Below are positions 11,656 through 20,512 of a stretch of 56,032 nt of DNA, in pieces. The DNA lies in assembly GCA_020832135.1 (NCBI GenBank), contig JAFIFG010000035.1, forward strand, positions 1 to 56,032. The letters run 5' to 3'. Positions within the stretch are counted from its first letter, which is position 1, and the number at the start of each line of letters is the position of its first letter. The DNA comes from Clostridiaceae bacterium (GTDB taxonomy: Bacteria > Bacillota > Clostridia > Peptostreptococcales > Natronincolaceae). A program made the position numbers and the translations under genes. The notes beneath the pieces were generated by a model. The model saw only the letters and a list, made by a program, of their open reading frames with translations, had not been told where the DNA came from and made no database searches.

Positions 11656-11758
11656 CATTCTGTAGTATGTTCAAAATTAAAGCTATTGAAGCTCACTAAC
11701 TTATTGATTATATAGAAGTACTTGCATTTAACAGAAAGTACTTGAAGGGGGTGTAGTT

Positions 11759-11893
11759 GTGAAAAGAACTTATCAGCCTAAAAAAAGACAAAGAAGCAAA
11801 GAACATGGCTTTAGAAAGAGAATGAGTACTAAAAATGGTAGAAGAGTATTAAAAAGTCGTAGATTAAAAGGCAGAAAGAGACTGACAGCATAA
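11759..11893 (+). CDS. rpmH: 50S ribosomal protein L34
   Basis: This 44-aa, highly basic protein reads [20 protein letters not shown] at the N-terminus and ends GRKRLTA, the L34 signature. It starts with GTG at 11759, preceded by AAGGGGGTG. L34 is a small component of the large ribosomal subunit. rpmH marks the rightward side of the origin and is followed by a hairpin terminator and rnpA. Confidence 0.97.
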   Translation: MKRTYQPKKRQRSKEHGFRKRMSTKNGRRVLKSRRLKGRKRLTA

Positions 11894-11915
11894 GGCCGCA
11901 CTATGTGGCCTTTTT
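11894..11915 (+). terminator. Hairpin terminator between rpmH and rnpA
   Basis: GGCCGCA (11894-11900) pairs with TGTGGCC (11904-11910) around a 3-nt loop, with one G-U pair, followed by TTTTT. It starts right at the rpmH stop. It may be partial, since rnpA is usually co-transcribed with rpmH. Confidence 0.8.
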
Positions 11916-11972
11916 CTGTAGTTATATATCTATAGTTGATAACTATAGGAGTCGTAAACTGGAGGTATCAAA

Positions 11973-12317
11973 ATGAAGGCTGCCAATAGATTAAGAAAAA
12001 ATGAGGACTTTAGGAGAGTTTATAAAAAGGGCAATTCTATGGCCAATAAGCTACTAATTTTGTATATAAGTAAAAATGGGTTGGATTATAACAGGGCAGG
12101 CTTCACAGTTTCAAAAAAAGTAGGAAAAAGTATAGTGAGAAGTAGAGTAAAAAGGTTAATGAGGGAAAGTTATCGCTTAAATGAAGAAAAAATAAAACAA
12201 GGTTACGATTTGGTATTTGTTGCTAGGCAAGGATGTAATGAATCTAATTTTTCGGAAATAGAAAGTGCTACATTGCATCTAATTAGAAAAAAAGGCTTAT
12301 TAGAAACTAGCAATTAA
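11973..12317 (+). CDS. rnpA: Ribonuclease P protein component
   Basis: This 114-aa basic protein is the protein subunit of RNase P, which with its catalytic RNA trims the 5' leader of tRNA precursors. The family motif is visible as NRAGFTVSKKVGKSIVRSRVKRLMRE, and the N-terminus LRKNEDFRRVYKKGNS is typical. GGAGG lies just upstream. It is part of the rpmH-rnpA-yidD-yidC-jag cluster. Confidence 0.96.
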   Translation: MKAANRLRKNEDFRRVYKKGNSMANKLLILYISKNGLDYNRAGFTVSKKVGKSIVRSRVKRLMRESYRLNEEKIKQGYDLVFVARQGCNESNFSEIESATLHLIRKKGLLETSN

Positions 12318-12370
12318 ATTTTAAAGAGGTATAATGTAATATTTTTTTAGTATGATTTGGAGAGAAGGAT

Positions 12371-12586
12371 ATGTCTCGAATTTGTATATTGGTTATTTCT
12401 TTTTATAGAAGATGGATTTCGCCCTTAAAAAAGCCAAGCTGTAGATTTTATCCTAGTTGTTCTCAATATAGCATCGAAGCTTATAAAAGCTATGGTTTTT
12501 TAAAAGGTAGTTATTTAACATTAAAAAGAATATTGAAGTGCCATCCTTTTCATCCAGGTGGTTATGATCCTTTAAAAAGACAATAA
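12371..12586 (+). CDS. yidD: Membrane protein insertion efficiency factor YidD
   Basis: This 71-aa protein has the characteristic YidD core [43 protein letters not shown], including the conserved cysteines of [10 protein letters not shown], and ends [12 protein letters not shown]. It is a small membrane-associated factor thought to assist YidC-mediated insertion. It lies between rnpA and yidC, the usual order. Confidence 0.95.
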   Translation: MSRICILVISFYRRWISPLKKPSCRFYPSCSQYSIEAYKSYGFLKGSYLTLKRILKCHPFHPGGYDPLKRQ

Positions 12587-12613
12587 CACTATAAACTATA
12601 GGGGGTTTTGAAT

Positions 12614-13264
12614 TTGAATGCTATTGCACAACCAATGGCTGCACTGCTACAAATGATATATGGACTAATAGGAAACTATGGTTTATCGATTATTATTTTC
12701 ACAATAATTGTAAAATTAGTTATGGTACCATTAACGGTAAAACAAACAAAATCTATGAAAAAGATGCAGGATATTCAACCGAAGATCAAGGAAGTTCAAG
12801 AAAAATATAAAAATGATAAAGAACAGATGAACGTAAAAGTAATGGAGTTATATAAGGAATACAATGTGAGTCCTTTCGGCGGTTGTTTGCCATTATTGAT
12901 ACAATTTCCTATCATTATAGGTTTATTTACAGTGTTAAGAAACCCAATTGATTATGGATTAGCACAAGAAGTAGTAGAGTCATCCTTTTTATGGATACCG
13001 AGTTTATCAGGGGAAGATACCCTTATATTACCGTTATTAGCTGGGTTAACAACCTATTTATCTAGTGCTACTATGGCTTCACCAAATAAAAAGGATCCAA
13101 CACAAAATATGATGAAATATTTTTTCCCAGTTATGATTTTTGTAATGGGTAGAGGTTTTCCAGCAGGATTAACATTATACTGGGTTATAAGTAACTTATT
13201 CCAAGTAGCTCAGCAAGTAATAATAAATAAGCCCTATGGAAAATTAAAGGAGGGTTCAAATTAA
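12614..13264 (+). CDS. yidC: Membrane protein insertase YidC/OxaA (SpoIIIJ-like)
   Basis: This roughly 216-aa insertase helps integrate membrane proteins with or without Sec. It has the 60KD_IMP domain: a first helix near GLSIIIFTIIVKLVMVPL, the cytosolic hairpin KSMKKMQDIQPKIKEVQEKY, then helices at FGGCLPLLIQFPIIIGLF and near the end at FPAGLTLYWVISNLFQ. No signal peptide or lipobox is seen, unlike B. subtilis SpoIIIJ. The conserved TM1 arginine position holds Lys. The TTG at 12614 is preferred because AGGGGG is 8 nt upstream; the TTG at 12608 is too close. Confidence 0.93.
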   Translation: MNAIAQPMAALLQMIYGLIGNYGLSIIIFTIIVKLVMVPLTVKQTKSMKKMQDIQPKIKEVQEKYKNDKEQMNVKVMELYKEYNVSPFGGCLPLLIQFPIIIGLFTVLRNPIDYGLAQEVVESSFLWIPSLSGEDTLILPLLAGLTTYLSSATMASPNKKDPTQNMMKYFFPVMIFVMGRGFPAGLTLYWVISNLFQVAQQVIINKPYGKLKEGSN

Positions 13265-13266
13265 TT

Positions 13267-13887
13267 ATGAAGTCAATAGAAACCACGGGAAAAACCATTG
13301 ATGAAGCAATTAAGCTGGGTTTGCAGCAATTGGAGAAAGAAAGAGAAGAAGTAGAGGTAAAGGTATTAGAAGTACCCTCTAAAGGATTTTTAGGTATTTT
13401 AGGTGCTAAATTGGCAAAGGTAAGGCTAGAGGTTTTAGTGAGACCAGAGGATGAAGTTAAAAAGTTTTTACAGGATCTTTTTAATGGAATGGGTATAGAG
13501 GTTAATATAGAAATTAATAGGAAGAAAGATACACTAAACATTTGTTTAGAAGGACCTGATATGGGTGTTGTTATAGGGAGAAGGGGTCAAACCTTAGATT
13601 CAGTGCAATACTTAGCAAGTTTAGTGGTAAATAAGGGTAAAGAAGAGTATTTAAAGGTATTCGTTGATACTGAAAACTATAGAAAAAAAAGAGAAGAGAC
13701 TTTAATAAGACTAGCTAATAAAATGGCTAGAAAGGTAAGAAAGATAGGGAAGGCAATAACTCTTGAACCTATGAATCCCTATGAAAGAAGAATTATCCAC
13801 TCTACACTTCAAAGTAATCCCTTTATTCAAACCTATAGTGAGGGAGATGAACCATACAGAAAGGTAGCAATAACACCTAAGAAATAA
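13267..13887 (+). CDS. jag: RNA-binding protein Jag/KhpB (EloR)
   Basis: This 206-aa protein has three parts. The Jag-N domain (residues 1 to about 55) contains SKGFLGILGAKLAKV. A KH domain has the GxxG loop in IGRRGQTLDSVQYL. A C-terminal R3H domain has MNPYERRIIHSTLQ. Members bind RNA and affect cell elongation in related Firmicutes. It starts 2 nt after the yidC stop, so the two are coupled. A terminator follows. Confidence 0.95.
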   Translation: MKSIETTGKTIDEAIKLGLQQLEKEREEVEVKVLEVPSKGFLGILGAKLAKVRLEVLVRPEDEVKKFLQDLFNGMGIEVNIEINRKKDTLNICLEGPDMGVVIGRRGQTLDSVQYLASLVVNKGKEEYLKVFVDTENYRKKREETLIRLANKMARKVRKIGKAITLEPMNPYERRIIHSTLQSNPFIQTYSEGDEPYRKVAITPKK

Positions 13888-13912
13888 ACCCAGTTTATGA
13901 ACTGGGTTTTTT
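13887..13912 (+). terminator. Intrinsic terminator after jag
   Basis: CCCAGTT (13889-13895) pairs with AACTGGG (13900-13906) around a TATG loop, followed by TTTTTT. It begins immediately after the jag stop and separates the rnpA-jag unit from mnmE. Confidence 0.9.
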
Positions 13913-14004
13913 ACTGTATTTACTGTATGTTGAAATGTAAAATTTGGTATAATAACTGAGATATGTTTTTTAAAAGTACTTATTGAAAAAAGAGGTGACG
14001 ATAA

Positions 14005-15390
14005 ATGTACATAGATGGTACGATAGCAGCTATTGCTACAGCTGCTGGCGAAGCTGGAATAGGAATAGTTAGAATAAGTGGAGAAGAAGCCATAGCTATT
14101 GTTGATAAAATATTTCAATCAAAGCAAGGAAAAAGATTAAGTGAATTTAATGCTAGAAGAATAACTTATGGACATATTATAGATCCAGATAAAGATGAAA
14201 AGATAGATGAAGTTTTAGTCCACTATACAAAGGGACCCTACACCTATACAACAGAGGATGTTGTAGAAATTAATTGTCACGGAGGCTTTATTCCTGTTAA
14301 AAAAATATTGGAACTAGTACTGCGAAAAGGCGCTAGAATGGCAGAACCAGGTGAATTTACAAAAAGAGCATTCTTAAATGGGCGTATAGATTTAGCCCAG
14401 GCAGAAGCTGTAATGGACTTGATAAGTGCTAAAACCGATAAAGGATTTGATGTTGCACTTGAACAATTAGAAGGATCTTTATCTAAAAGAGTAAGAAACA
14501 TTCAAAAAAAATTATTAGATATGTTGGCACATATAGAAGTATCCATTGATTTTGCAGAAGAGGATATAGATGAAATTACATTAGAGTACTTGTTAAATAA
14601 AAGTATAGAAATTGAAGAGGATATAACTGTTTTAAGAGATACAGCAGATGCAGGTAAGATTTTAAGGGAAGGATTAAATACAGTAATAGTGGGAAAACCC
14701 AATGTAGGCAAGTCTTCTCTTTTAAATGCTCTTTTAAAGGAATCTAGAGCTATTGTAACGGATATACCAGGCACTACAAGAGATGTTATTGAGGAGCATT
14801 TAAACATAAGAGGTATTCCAATAAATATTATAGATACTGCTGGAATTAGAGAAACTGAGGATATCGTAGAAAAAATAGGTGTTGAAAGATCAAAGGAATT
14901 TTTTAATAAGGCAGATTTAATTATATTCATGGTGGATAGATCAGCTGAACTAACAAAAGAGGATATTGAAATCATGAAATTAATACAAAACAAAAAGGCT
15001 ATTATCATTATAAACAAAATAGACTTGCCCCAAAGAGCAGACACGGAAAAAATTGATGAATTGATGAAGGATAAAAAAGTTATAAGGGTTTCCTTAACAG
15101 AAGAACAAGGGTTGATGGAGATTGAAGATGCTATTGAAGAATTAGTATACAAGGGAACAGTAAGGGCTAAAGATAGTCTTTTAGTAACCAATATAAGGCA
15201 TAAAAGTGCTGTTGAAAGAGCACTTAAAAGTATAAAAGATAGTGTAGTAGCTATCAAGAAAAAAATGCCTTTAGATTTTGTAGAGGTGGATGTAAAGGAT
15301 GCATGGGAAGCATTAGGTGAAGTTACTGGCGATACAGTGGCGGAGGATATCATTGATCATATCTTCCAAAATTTCTGTATTGGAAAATAA
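14005..15390 (+). CDS. mnmE: tRNA modification GTPase MnmE
   Basis: This 461-aa GTPase works with MnmG to make the cmnm5 modification on wobble uridine 34 of certain tRNAs. The N-terminal tetrahydrofolate-binding domain is followed by a helical domain that contains the inserted G domain. G1 GKPNVGKSS is at about 230-238, G3 is DTAGIRET, and G4 is NKID. The invariant C-terminal tail FCIGK, with its catalytic cysteine, is intact. It is followed at 32 nt by mnmG. Confidence 0.98.
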   Translation: MYIDGTIAAIATAAGEAGIGIVRISGEEAIAIVDKIFQSKQGKRLSEFNARRITYGHIIDPDKDEKIDEVLVHYTKGPYTYTTEDVVEINCHGGFIPVKKILELVLRKGARMAEPGEFTKRAFLNGRIDLAQAEAVMDLISAKTDKGFDVALEQLEGSLSKRVRNIQKKLLDMLAHIEVSIDFAEEDIDEITLEYLLNKSIEIEEDITVLRDTADAGKILREGLNTVIVGKPNVGKSSLLNALLKESRAIVTDIPGTTRDVIEEHLNIRGIPINIIDTAGIRETEDIVEKIGVERSKEFFNKADLIIFMVDRSAELTKEDIEIMKLIQNKKAIIIINKIDLPQRADTEKIDELMKDKKVIRVSLTEEQGLMEIEDAIEELVYKGTVRAKDSLLVTNIRHKSAVERALKSIKDSVVAIKKKMPLDFVEVDVKDAWEALGEVTGDTVAEDIIDHIFQNFCIGK

Positions 15391-15422
15391 GGATAATACT
15401 TGTAATATGGAGGTCATAAAGT

Positions 15423-17318
15423 ATGGATATTCGGTATAATGCAGGTGAATATGATGTTATTGTAGTAGGGGCTGGACATGCTGGATGCGAAGCCGCCCTA
15501 TCTACTGCTAGAATGGGCTATAAAACATTAATGTTGACAATAACATTAGATGCAATAGCTATGATGCCCTGTAATCCATCTATTGGTGGAACAGGAAAGG
15601 GACATTTAGTTAGAGAAATTGATGCACTAGGTGGAGAAATGGGGATTAATATAGACAAAACCTTTATTCAAAGTAAAATGTTAAATACAGCAAAAGGACC
15701 AGCAGTCCATTCCCTAAGAGCACAGGCAGATAAATTACAATATCATATAGAGATGAAAAAGACATTAGAGGATCAAGAAAACCTTGAGGTAAAACAAGCT
15801 GAAGTTACAGATTTAATAATAGAAGACGATACTGTAAAAGGAATTATTACAAGAACCGGGTCTGTATATTATAGTCAAGCTGTGGTACTGGCAACAGGGG
15901 TATATTTAAGAAGTAAAATATTTATGGGGGAAGTTAATTATGAATCCGGACCAAATGGGTTATTTCCGGCAAAATATCTTTCAGAAACATTAAAAAATCT
16001 GGGCTGTAACATGAGACGATTTAAAACGGGAACTCCTGCTAGAATACATAGAGACACTATTGATTTTTCAAAAATGGATCTGCATGAAGGAGATAAAGAG
16101 GTAGTGCCTTTTTCTTTTTTAAATGATGAGCTAAACATAGAACAACATCCGTGTTGGTTAACACGAACTACTACTGAAACCCATAAAGTGATCATAGAAA
16201 ATTTAGATAGATCAGCTATGAAGAGGGGAGATATGGAAAGTGTAGGACCTAGATATTGCCCTTCTATAGAGGATAAGGTGGAAAGGTTTAAGGATAAGCC
16301 TTCACATCAACTGTTTATAGAGCCTGAGGGGTTAAATACAAAGGAAATGTATTTACAGGGAATGTCCACAAGCTTACCGGAGGAAGTGCAGGAAAAAATG
16401 ATTAGGTCAGTAACGGGTCTAGAAAATGCTAAAGTTATGAGGCCTGCTTATGCTATAGAATATGACTGTATTGATCCAACACAACTTAAACCCTCCTTAG
16501 AAATAAAGCATATCAATAATCTCTTTAGTGCAGGACAATTTAATGGAACTTCAGGATATGAAGAGGCTGCAGCCCAAGGCCTTATTGCAGGTATGAATGC
16601 TGTGCTTAAAATCCAAGGAAAAGAACCTTTTATATTAGATAGATCAGAGGCTTATATAGGGGTGATAATTGATGACCTAGTGACAAAAGGCACTAACGAA
16701 CCTTATCGTATGATGACCTCTAGAGCAGAATATAGATTAATTCTACGTCAAGATAATGCTGACTTAAGGTTAACAACTAAGTCTTATAAGGCAGGCTTGG
16801 CAACAGAAGAGCGATACAATAAATATTTAAAGAAAAAACAGCAAATAGAAGAAGAAATGAAAAGATTAAAAAATACTACGGTCTCTCCAAATACTGCAAA
16901 TTCTTTATTAGAAAAGCTAGATAGTGCATTATTAAAAACAGGAATAACATTATATGACCTATTAAAAAGGCCAGAAATAACTTATAAAAACATAGAGACC
17001 ATTGACCCTGAAAGACCAAAGGACATCATGAAGGATGCTGCTAAACAATGTGAAATTGTAATAAAATATGAAGGATATATAGATAAGCAATTAAAGCAAG
17101 TAGAACAGTTTAAAAAACTAGAGTTAAAGAAGCTTAAGGAAGATATTGATTATAATAAAATAGAAGGATTACGGTTGGAGGCAAGACAAAAACTTAATAA
17201 CATAAAACCCCTTTCAGTAGGACAGGCCTCCAGAATATCAGGTGTTTCTCCAGCAGATATCTCTGTACTATTAGTATATTTAGAGCAACAGAGAAGGCAA
17301 AAAAGGAGTGATGGCTAA
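15423..17318 (+). CDS. mnmG: tRNA uridine-5-carboxymethylaminomethyl modification enzyme MnmG (GidA)
   Basis: This 631-aa FAD enzyme is the partner of MnmE in wobble-uridine modification. The dinucleotide-binding motif [10 protein letters not shown] begins at about residue 16. Family signatures include [36 protein letters not shown] and [20 protein letters not shown]. The C-terminal helical domain ends in the [11 protein letters not shown]-type motif. GGAGG precedes the ATG, and its end meets rsmG. Confidence 0.98.
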   Translation: MDIRYNAGEYDVIVVGAGHAGCEAALSTARMGYKTLMLTITLDAIAMMPCNPSIGGTGKGHLVREIDALGGEMGINIDKTFIQSKMLNTAKGPAVHSLRAQADKLQYHIEMKKTLEDQENLEVKQAEVTDLIIEDDTVKGIITRTGSVYYSQAVVLATGVYLRSKIFMGEVNYESGPNGLFPAKYLSETLKNLGCNMRRFKTGTPARIHRDTIDFSKMDLHEGDKEVVPFSFLNDELNIEQHPCWLTRTTTETHKVIIENLDRSAMKRGDMESVGPRYCPSIEDKVERFKDKPSHQLFIEPEGLNTKEMYLQGMSTSLPEEVQEKMIRSVTGLENAKVMRPAYAIEYDCIDPTQLKPSLEIKHINNLFSAGQFNGTSGYEEAAAQGLIAGMNAVLKIQGKEPFILDRSEAYIGVIIDDLVTKGTNEPYRMMTSRAEYRLILRQDNADLRLTTKSYKAGLATEERYNKYLKKKQQIEEEMKRLKNTTVSPNTANSLLEKLDSALLKTGITLYDLLKRPEITYKNIETIDPERPKDIMKDAAKQCEIVIKYEGYIDKQLKQVEQFKKLELKKLKEDIDYNKIEGLRLEARQKLNNIKPLSVGQASRISGVSPADISVLLVYLEQQRRQKRSDG

Positions 17319-17319
17319 T

Positions 17320-18039
17320 ATGAATCTACAGCAGATTTTAGAAGAAGGTAGTCGGGAATTAGGGCTAACAATTGGTGAAGAAAAGTCATTACAACTATTA
17401 AAGTACAAAGATATATTATTAGAGTGGAACAAGCATATGAACTTAACGGCTATTGAAGAAGAAAAGGATGTAATGATTAAGCACTTTTTAGACTCCATAA
17501 GCTGTACTACAACAAAATATCTAAAAAAAGAAGGAACTATGATTGATGTGGGAACTGGAGCTGGGTTCCCAGGTATTCCTTTAAAGGTGGTTTATCCTAA
17601 CTTAAAGTTAACTTTATTAGACTCCTTAAATAAAAGGATAAACTTCCTAAAGGAAGTATGTACTCAACTTCAACTTGGTGATGTGGAGTTCATACATGGC
17701 AGAGCGGAAGACTATGGACAACATAAGGATTACAGAGAGAAATATGACTATGCTGTAGCTAGAGCTGTGGCCCCGTTAAATATATTAGTGGAGTATTGTA
17801 TACCCTTTGTAAAGGTAGGGGGATACTTTATATGTCAAAAGGGTAAAGCAATGCATGAAGAATTAGGTGAAGCCCAAAAGGCTATTGAAGTATTAGGAGG
17901 TAAAGTAGTAGATAAAAAAGAGATCCTACTTCCTTTTAGTGATATTAAACATAACCTATTGGTAATCCAAAAAACAAAACACACTTCGACAAAATATCCT
18001 AGAAAAGCTGGTAAACCTACTAAAAACCCTATCAAATAA
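17320..18039 (+). CDS. rsmG: 16S rRNA (guanine527-N7)-methyltransferase RsmG (GidB)
   Basis: This roughly 239-aa SAM-dependent methyltransferase acts on 16S rRNA. It has the motif I region IDVGTGAGFPGIPLKVVYP, followed by TLLDSLNKRINFL and the ARAVAPL motif. The start at 17320 (MNLQQIL) matches the usual N-terminus and lies 11 nt after AAAAGGAG. In-frame GTG (17308) and ATG (17311) sit too close to that site. It begins just after the mnmG stop. The tail after residue 220 is basic and variable. Confidence 0.94.
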   Translation: MNLQQILEEGSRELGLTIGEEKSLQLLKYKDILLEWNKHMNLTAIEEEKDVMIKHFLDSISCTTTKYLKKEGTMIDVGTGAGFPGIPLKVVYPNLKLTLLDSLNKRINFLKEVCTQLQLGDVEFIHGRAEDYGQHKDYREKYDYAVARAVAPLNILVEYCIPFVKVGGYFICQKGKAMHEELGEAQKAIEVLGGKVVDKKEILLPFSDIKHNLLVIQKTKHTSTKYPRKAGKPTKNPIK

Positions 18040-18161
18040 GGAGAAAACACACTTTTTTGTAGAACGAAAAAATATTTTTATACAAATATTAGCAGGAGTA
18101 GAGGTTTTTTTATAGAATTATTATTACTATGAAATTTCCTTGAAAAGAGAGGTAGATCCGG

Positions 18162-18959
18162 ATGAATAATACTGAAAGAACAGTTTTAGAAATATCTTTA
18201 GAGGATGTTATTTCTAATCCTTATCAGCCTAGAAAAACTTTTTCACAAGCTAGTTTACAGGAGTTAAGTCAATCTATTAAGGCTTACGGTATATTACAGC
18301 CTATTAGTGTAAGACAATTAAATGGTGGTAAATATGAATTAATAGCAGGTGAAAGAAGGGTAAAGGCTGCTAAACTAGCAAGTTTACAAACGATACCCGC
18401 TATTGTTAACAATCATTTTAACGATAAAGATTCAGCAGTTTTGGCAATTATTGAAAACCTCCAAAGAGAAGATTTAAATTTTATGGAGGAGGCGGAGGGT
18501 TACTTTAACCTGATAGAGGATCATGGATTAACTCAACAGGAATTAGCCCAGAGAATAGGGAAAAGTCAATCTACTATAGCTAACAAACTAAGAATACTTA
18601 GGCTAAACGATGAAACTAAAAAGAGAATACTAGAAGCAGACCTAACGGAAAGGCATGCAAGGGCACTTTTAAAGTTACCAGATGATGAATTAAGAATTTT
18701 AGCCTTAGAAAAAATCATAAAAAATGACCTTAACGTAAAGAAAACAGAAGAATTAATCCAAAATATGTTGGAAGAAATATCCAATGAGGAAGAACCTGAG
18801 AAAAAACAAAAAATTAAAAGCTTTATGAACTATAGGATCTACATTAACACTATAAAACAAGCTTATGCTGCCATTAAAGACAAACAGGAAAATGCAGAAT
18901 TTAAACAGGTGGATAAAGGCGAATTTATAGAGGTAACAGTGAAAATACCTAAAGTTTAA
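18162..18959 (+). CDS. noc: Nucleoid occlusion protein Noc (ParB family)
   Basis: This 265-aa ParB/Spo0J-family CTPase-type DNA-binding protein shows the N-terminal NPYQPRKTF segment, AGERRVKAA (box II region) and a helix-turn-helix around LTQQELAQRIGKSQSTIANKLR. Lying between rsmG and parA, apart from the second ParB homologue next to parA, it is best called Noc, which blocks division over the nucleoid in B. subtilis. The N-terminus lacks a clear amphipathic membrane helix like that of B. subtilis Noc, so membrane anchoring is uncertain. A bidirectional terminator follows. Confidence 0.85.
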   Translation: MNNTERTVLEISLEDVISNPYQPRKTFSQASLQELSQSIKAYGILQPISVRQLNGGKYELIAGERRVKAAKLASLQTIPAIVNNHFNDKDSAVLAIIENLQREDLNFMEEAEGYFNLIEDHGLTQQELAQRIGKSQSTIANKLRILRLNDETKKRILEADLTERHARALLKLPDDELRILALEKIIKNDLNVKKTEELIQNMLEEISNEEEPEKKQKIKSFMNYRIYINTIKQAYAAIKDKQENAEFKQVDKGEFIEVTVKIPKV

Positions 18960-18990
18960 TAACATTAAAAAAATTTTATTCCATGAAGAT

Positions 18991-19027
18991 AAAAAGATTA
19001 CTAGAGATTGTTTGGTAATCTTTTTTT
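18991..19027. terminator. Bidirectional terminator between noc and the GDT1-family gene
   Basis: AAAAAGATTAC (18991-19001) pairs with GTAATCTTTTT (19015-19025) around a 13-nt loop, and runs of A and T on both sides give a U-tract in either direction. It ends both convergent genes. Confidence 0.85.
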
Positions 19028-19048
19028 AAAACATTAAAGTACATGAAC

Positions 19049-19318
19049 TTATATTTTACCACTTAAAGTAAGTGCACCAATTACGATAAAAGCTACTCCG
19101 GCAGCTGTTTGAAGATAGTGGGTAGGAATATACTTTGTTAAAAATGTACCAGCAACAACACCAACAAGGGAGCTAAGGATTAAGGCTAAGGAAGCACCTA
19201 TGAAAACTGGCCATATAGATTTAGCCTGGGTAGCCAAAAGCATTGTTTGAAGCTGTGTTTTATCTCCTAGCTCTGCGATGAATACAATGAAAAAAGTTGT
19301 CATAATTATACGAAGCAT
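19049..19318 (-). CDS. GDT1/TMEM165 (UPF0016) family membrane protein, single-repeat form
   Basis: This 89-aa protein has one copy of the UPF0016 repeat, with the signature FIAELGDKTQ near residue 15 and about three hydrophobic segments. The family exports divalent cations such as Mn2+ or Ca2+, and many members have two repeats in one chain. A half-size copy is expected to pair with itself or with a second small protein encoded elsewhere. It runs against the surrounding genes, head-on to replication. The ion and direction of transport are not visible from sequence. Confidence 0.85.
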   Translation of the reverse strand: MLRIIMTTFFIVFIAELGDKTQLQTMLLATQAKSIWPVFIGASLALILSSLVGVVAGTFLTKYIPTHYLQTAAGVAFIVIGALTLSGKI

Positions 19319-19738
19319 TTTTTAACAAGCCTCCCTATCATACTTTAAAATAAAAAAACAATAGATAAGTAAACATAGTCTCTTTTTAAATATATCTTTG
19401 GTATATTGTTAAAGTTCTAGGGGAGTAGGAAATCTCCTTAAATATAATCTGATTTTATTATTAATATATTATTATAAAACTTAAAGTCTAAATAGAACTA
19501 CATATTAAAAGTTTAGTAAAGACTATTTTATTGCTGCAAATCATCCAAAGTAAAATATCCCATTGAAGTAAGTCTCATTTGATTAAAAAATTAAGAAGTT
19601 TTTTGAAAAGTTAATATTTTTTAAAGGAAAATCACTAATTTATTAGAATTTCTATTATAAGAACCTATCCATAATGAGTGGCGATACTTTACAAATGAAT
19701 TTTCAAGAACAAATTAAAAGTTTAGGGGGGTAACTTCA
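19319..19738. other. 420-bp AT-rich divergent intergenic region before parA
   Basis: No ORF with a ribosome-binding site is seen here. The region must contain the promoters for the leftward GDT1-family gene and rightward parA, but no near-consensus pair is convincing. It holds a short hairpin, GGGGAG...CTCC (about 19420-19440), and a degenerate copy of the end of the dnaN-downstream element at 19550-19582. Confidence 0.6.
19550..19582 (+). repeat. Degenerate copy of the 8450-8482 repeat segment
   Basis: Aligned without gaps, 27 of 33 positions match 8450-8482, including GTAAAA, TGAA and a run of 12 identical bases, TAAGTCTCATTT. The inner stems of the longer element are missing. A third, shorter match (14 identical bases) is at 46311-46324. 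All three are intergenic and in the same orientation. Confidence 0.5.
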
Positions 19739-20512
19739 ATGGCAAAAGTAATAGCTGTTTTTAATCGTAAAGGCGGGGTGGGAAAAACCACAACAAATGT
19801 TAACTTAAGTGCATGTGTGGCAACACAGGGGAAAAGGGTTTGTGTTATTGACATAGATCCTCAAGGCAATACCACTAGTGGCTTAGGGATTAATAAAAAT
19901 GAAGTAGATTATAGCATTTATGATGTCATTTTAGATACAATAGATATTAGAGAAGCTATAAAGCCAACGGAATATGAAAATTTACATGTGATTGCCTCAA
20001 GTGATGCATTGGCAGGAGCGGAAGTAGAATTAGTGTCAATTAAAGATAGAGAAACTAAATTAAAAAGGGAAATTGACAAAATTAGAAATGATTACGATTA
20101 TATATTTGTAGATTGTCCTCCATCTTTGGGACTATTAACTATTAATTCTTTAGCAGCGGTAGATAGTGTACTTATACCAATTCAATGTGAATACTATGCT
20201 TTAGAAGGTGTAAGTCAATTGATGAACACTATTCAACTAATTAAAAAAAGCTTAAACCCAAGTTTAGAGATACAAGGAGTAGTTTTAAGTATGTTTGATG
20301 GAAGGACCAATTTATCTATACAGGTAGTGGACGAGGTTAAAAATTATTTTAAAGGAAAGGTCTACACCAGCATCATACCTAGAAATGTAAGACTTGCAGA
20401 AGCACCCAGTTTTGGTCAACCTATCATTTACTATGATAGAAAATCAAAGGGAGCAGAAGCTTATATAGAATTGGCGGAGGAGTTTATAGAACTGGAAGAG
20501 GATGTGATATAA
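19739..20512 (+). CDS. parA: Chromosome partitioning ATPase ParA (Soj)
   Basis: This 257-aa deviant-Walker ATPase of the MinD/ParA family acts with ParB and parS in origin segregation and regulation of DnaA. The Walker A motif KGGVGKTT is at residues 11-18, switch I has DIDPQGNTTSGLG, and switch II has FVDCPPSLGLLT. GGGGGG lies just upstream. Its stop is immediately followed by parB. Confidence 0.97.
   Translation: MAKVIAVFNRKGGVGKTTTNVNLSACVATQGKRVCVIDIDPQGNTTSGLGINKNEVDYSIYDVILDTIDIREAIKPTEYENLHVIASSDALAGAEVELVSIKDRETKLKREIDKIRNDYDYIFVDCPPSLGLLTINSLAAVDSVLIPIQCEYYALEGVSQLMNTIQLIKKSLNPSLEIQGVVLSMFDGRTNLSIQVVDEVKNYFKGKVYTSIIPRNVRLAEAPSFGQPIIYYDRKSKGAEAYIELAEEFIELEEDVI

Noticed and set aside
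11098-11658. Overlapping minus-strand open frames across the rpmH-dnaA gap
   Set aside because: They are rich in Phe, Ile, Tyr and Lys from AT-rich origin DNA, lack good ribosome-binding sites and cross the DnaA-box cluster and dnaA promoter.
14277-15353. Long minus-strand open frames opposite mnmE
   Set aside because: Serine/isoleucine-rich antisense shadows of a well-supported gene; no start signals.
19415-19445. GGGGAGTAG resembling the start of a yybP-ykoY manganese riboswitch near a GDT1-family gene
   Set aside because: It is on the strand opposite to the transporter, and the rest of the conserved riboswitch core is absent; only a small hairpin is present.
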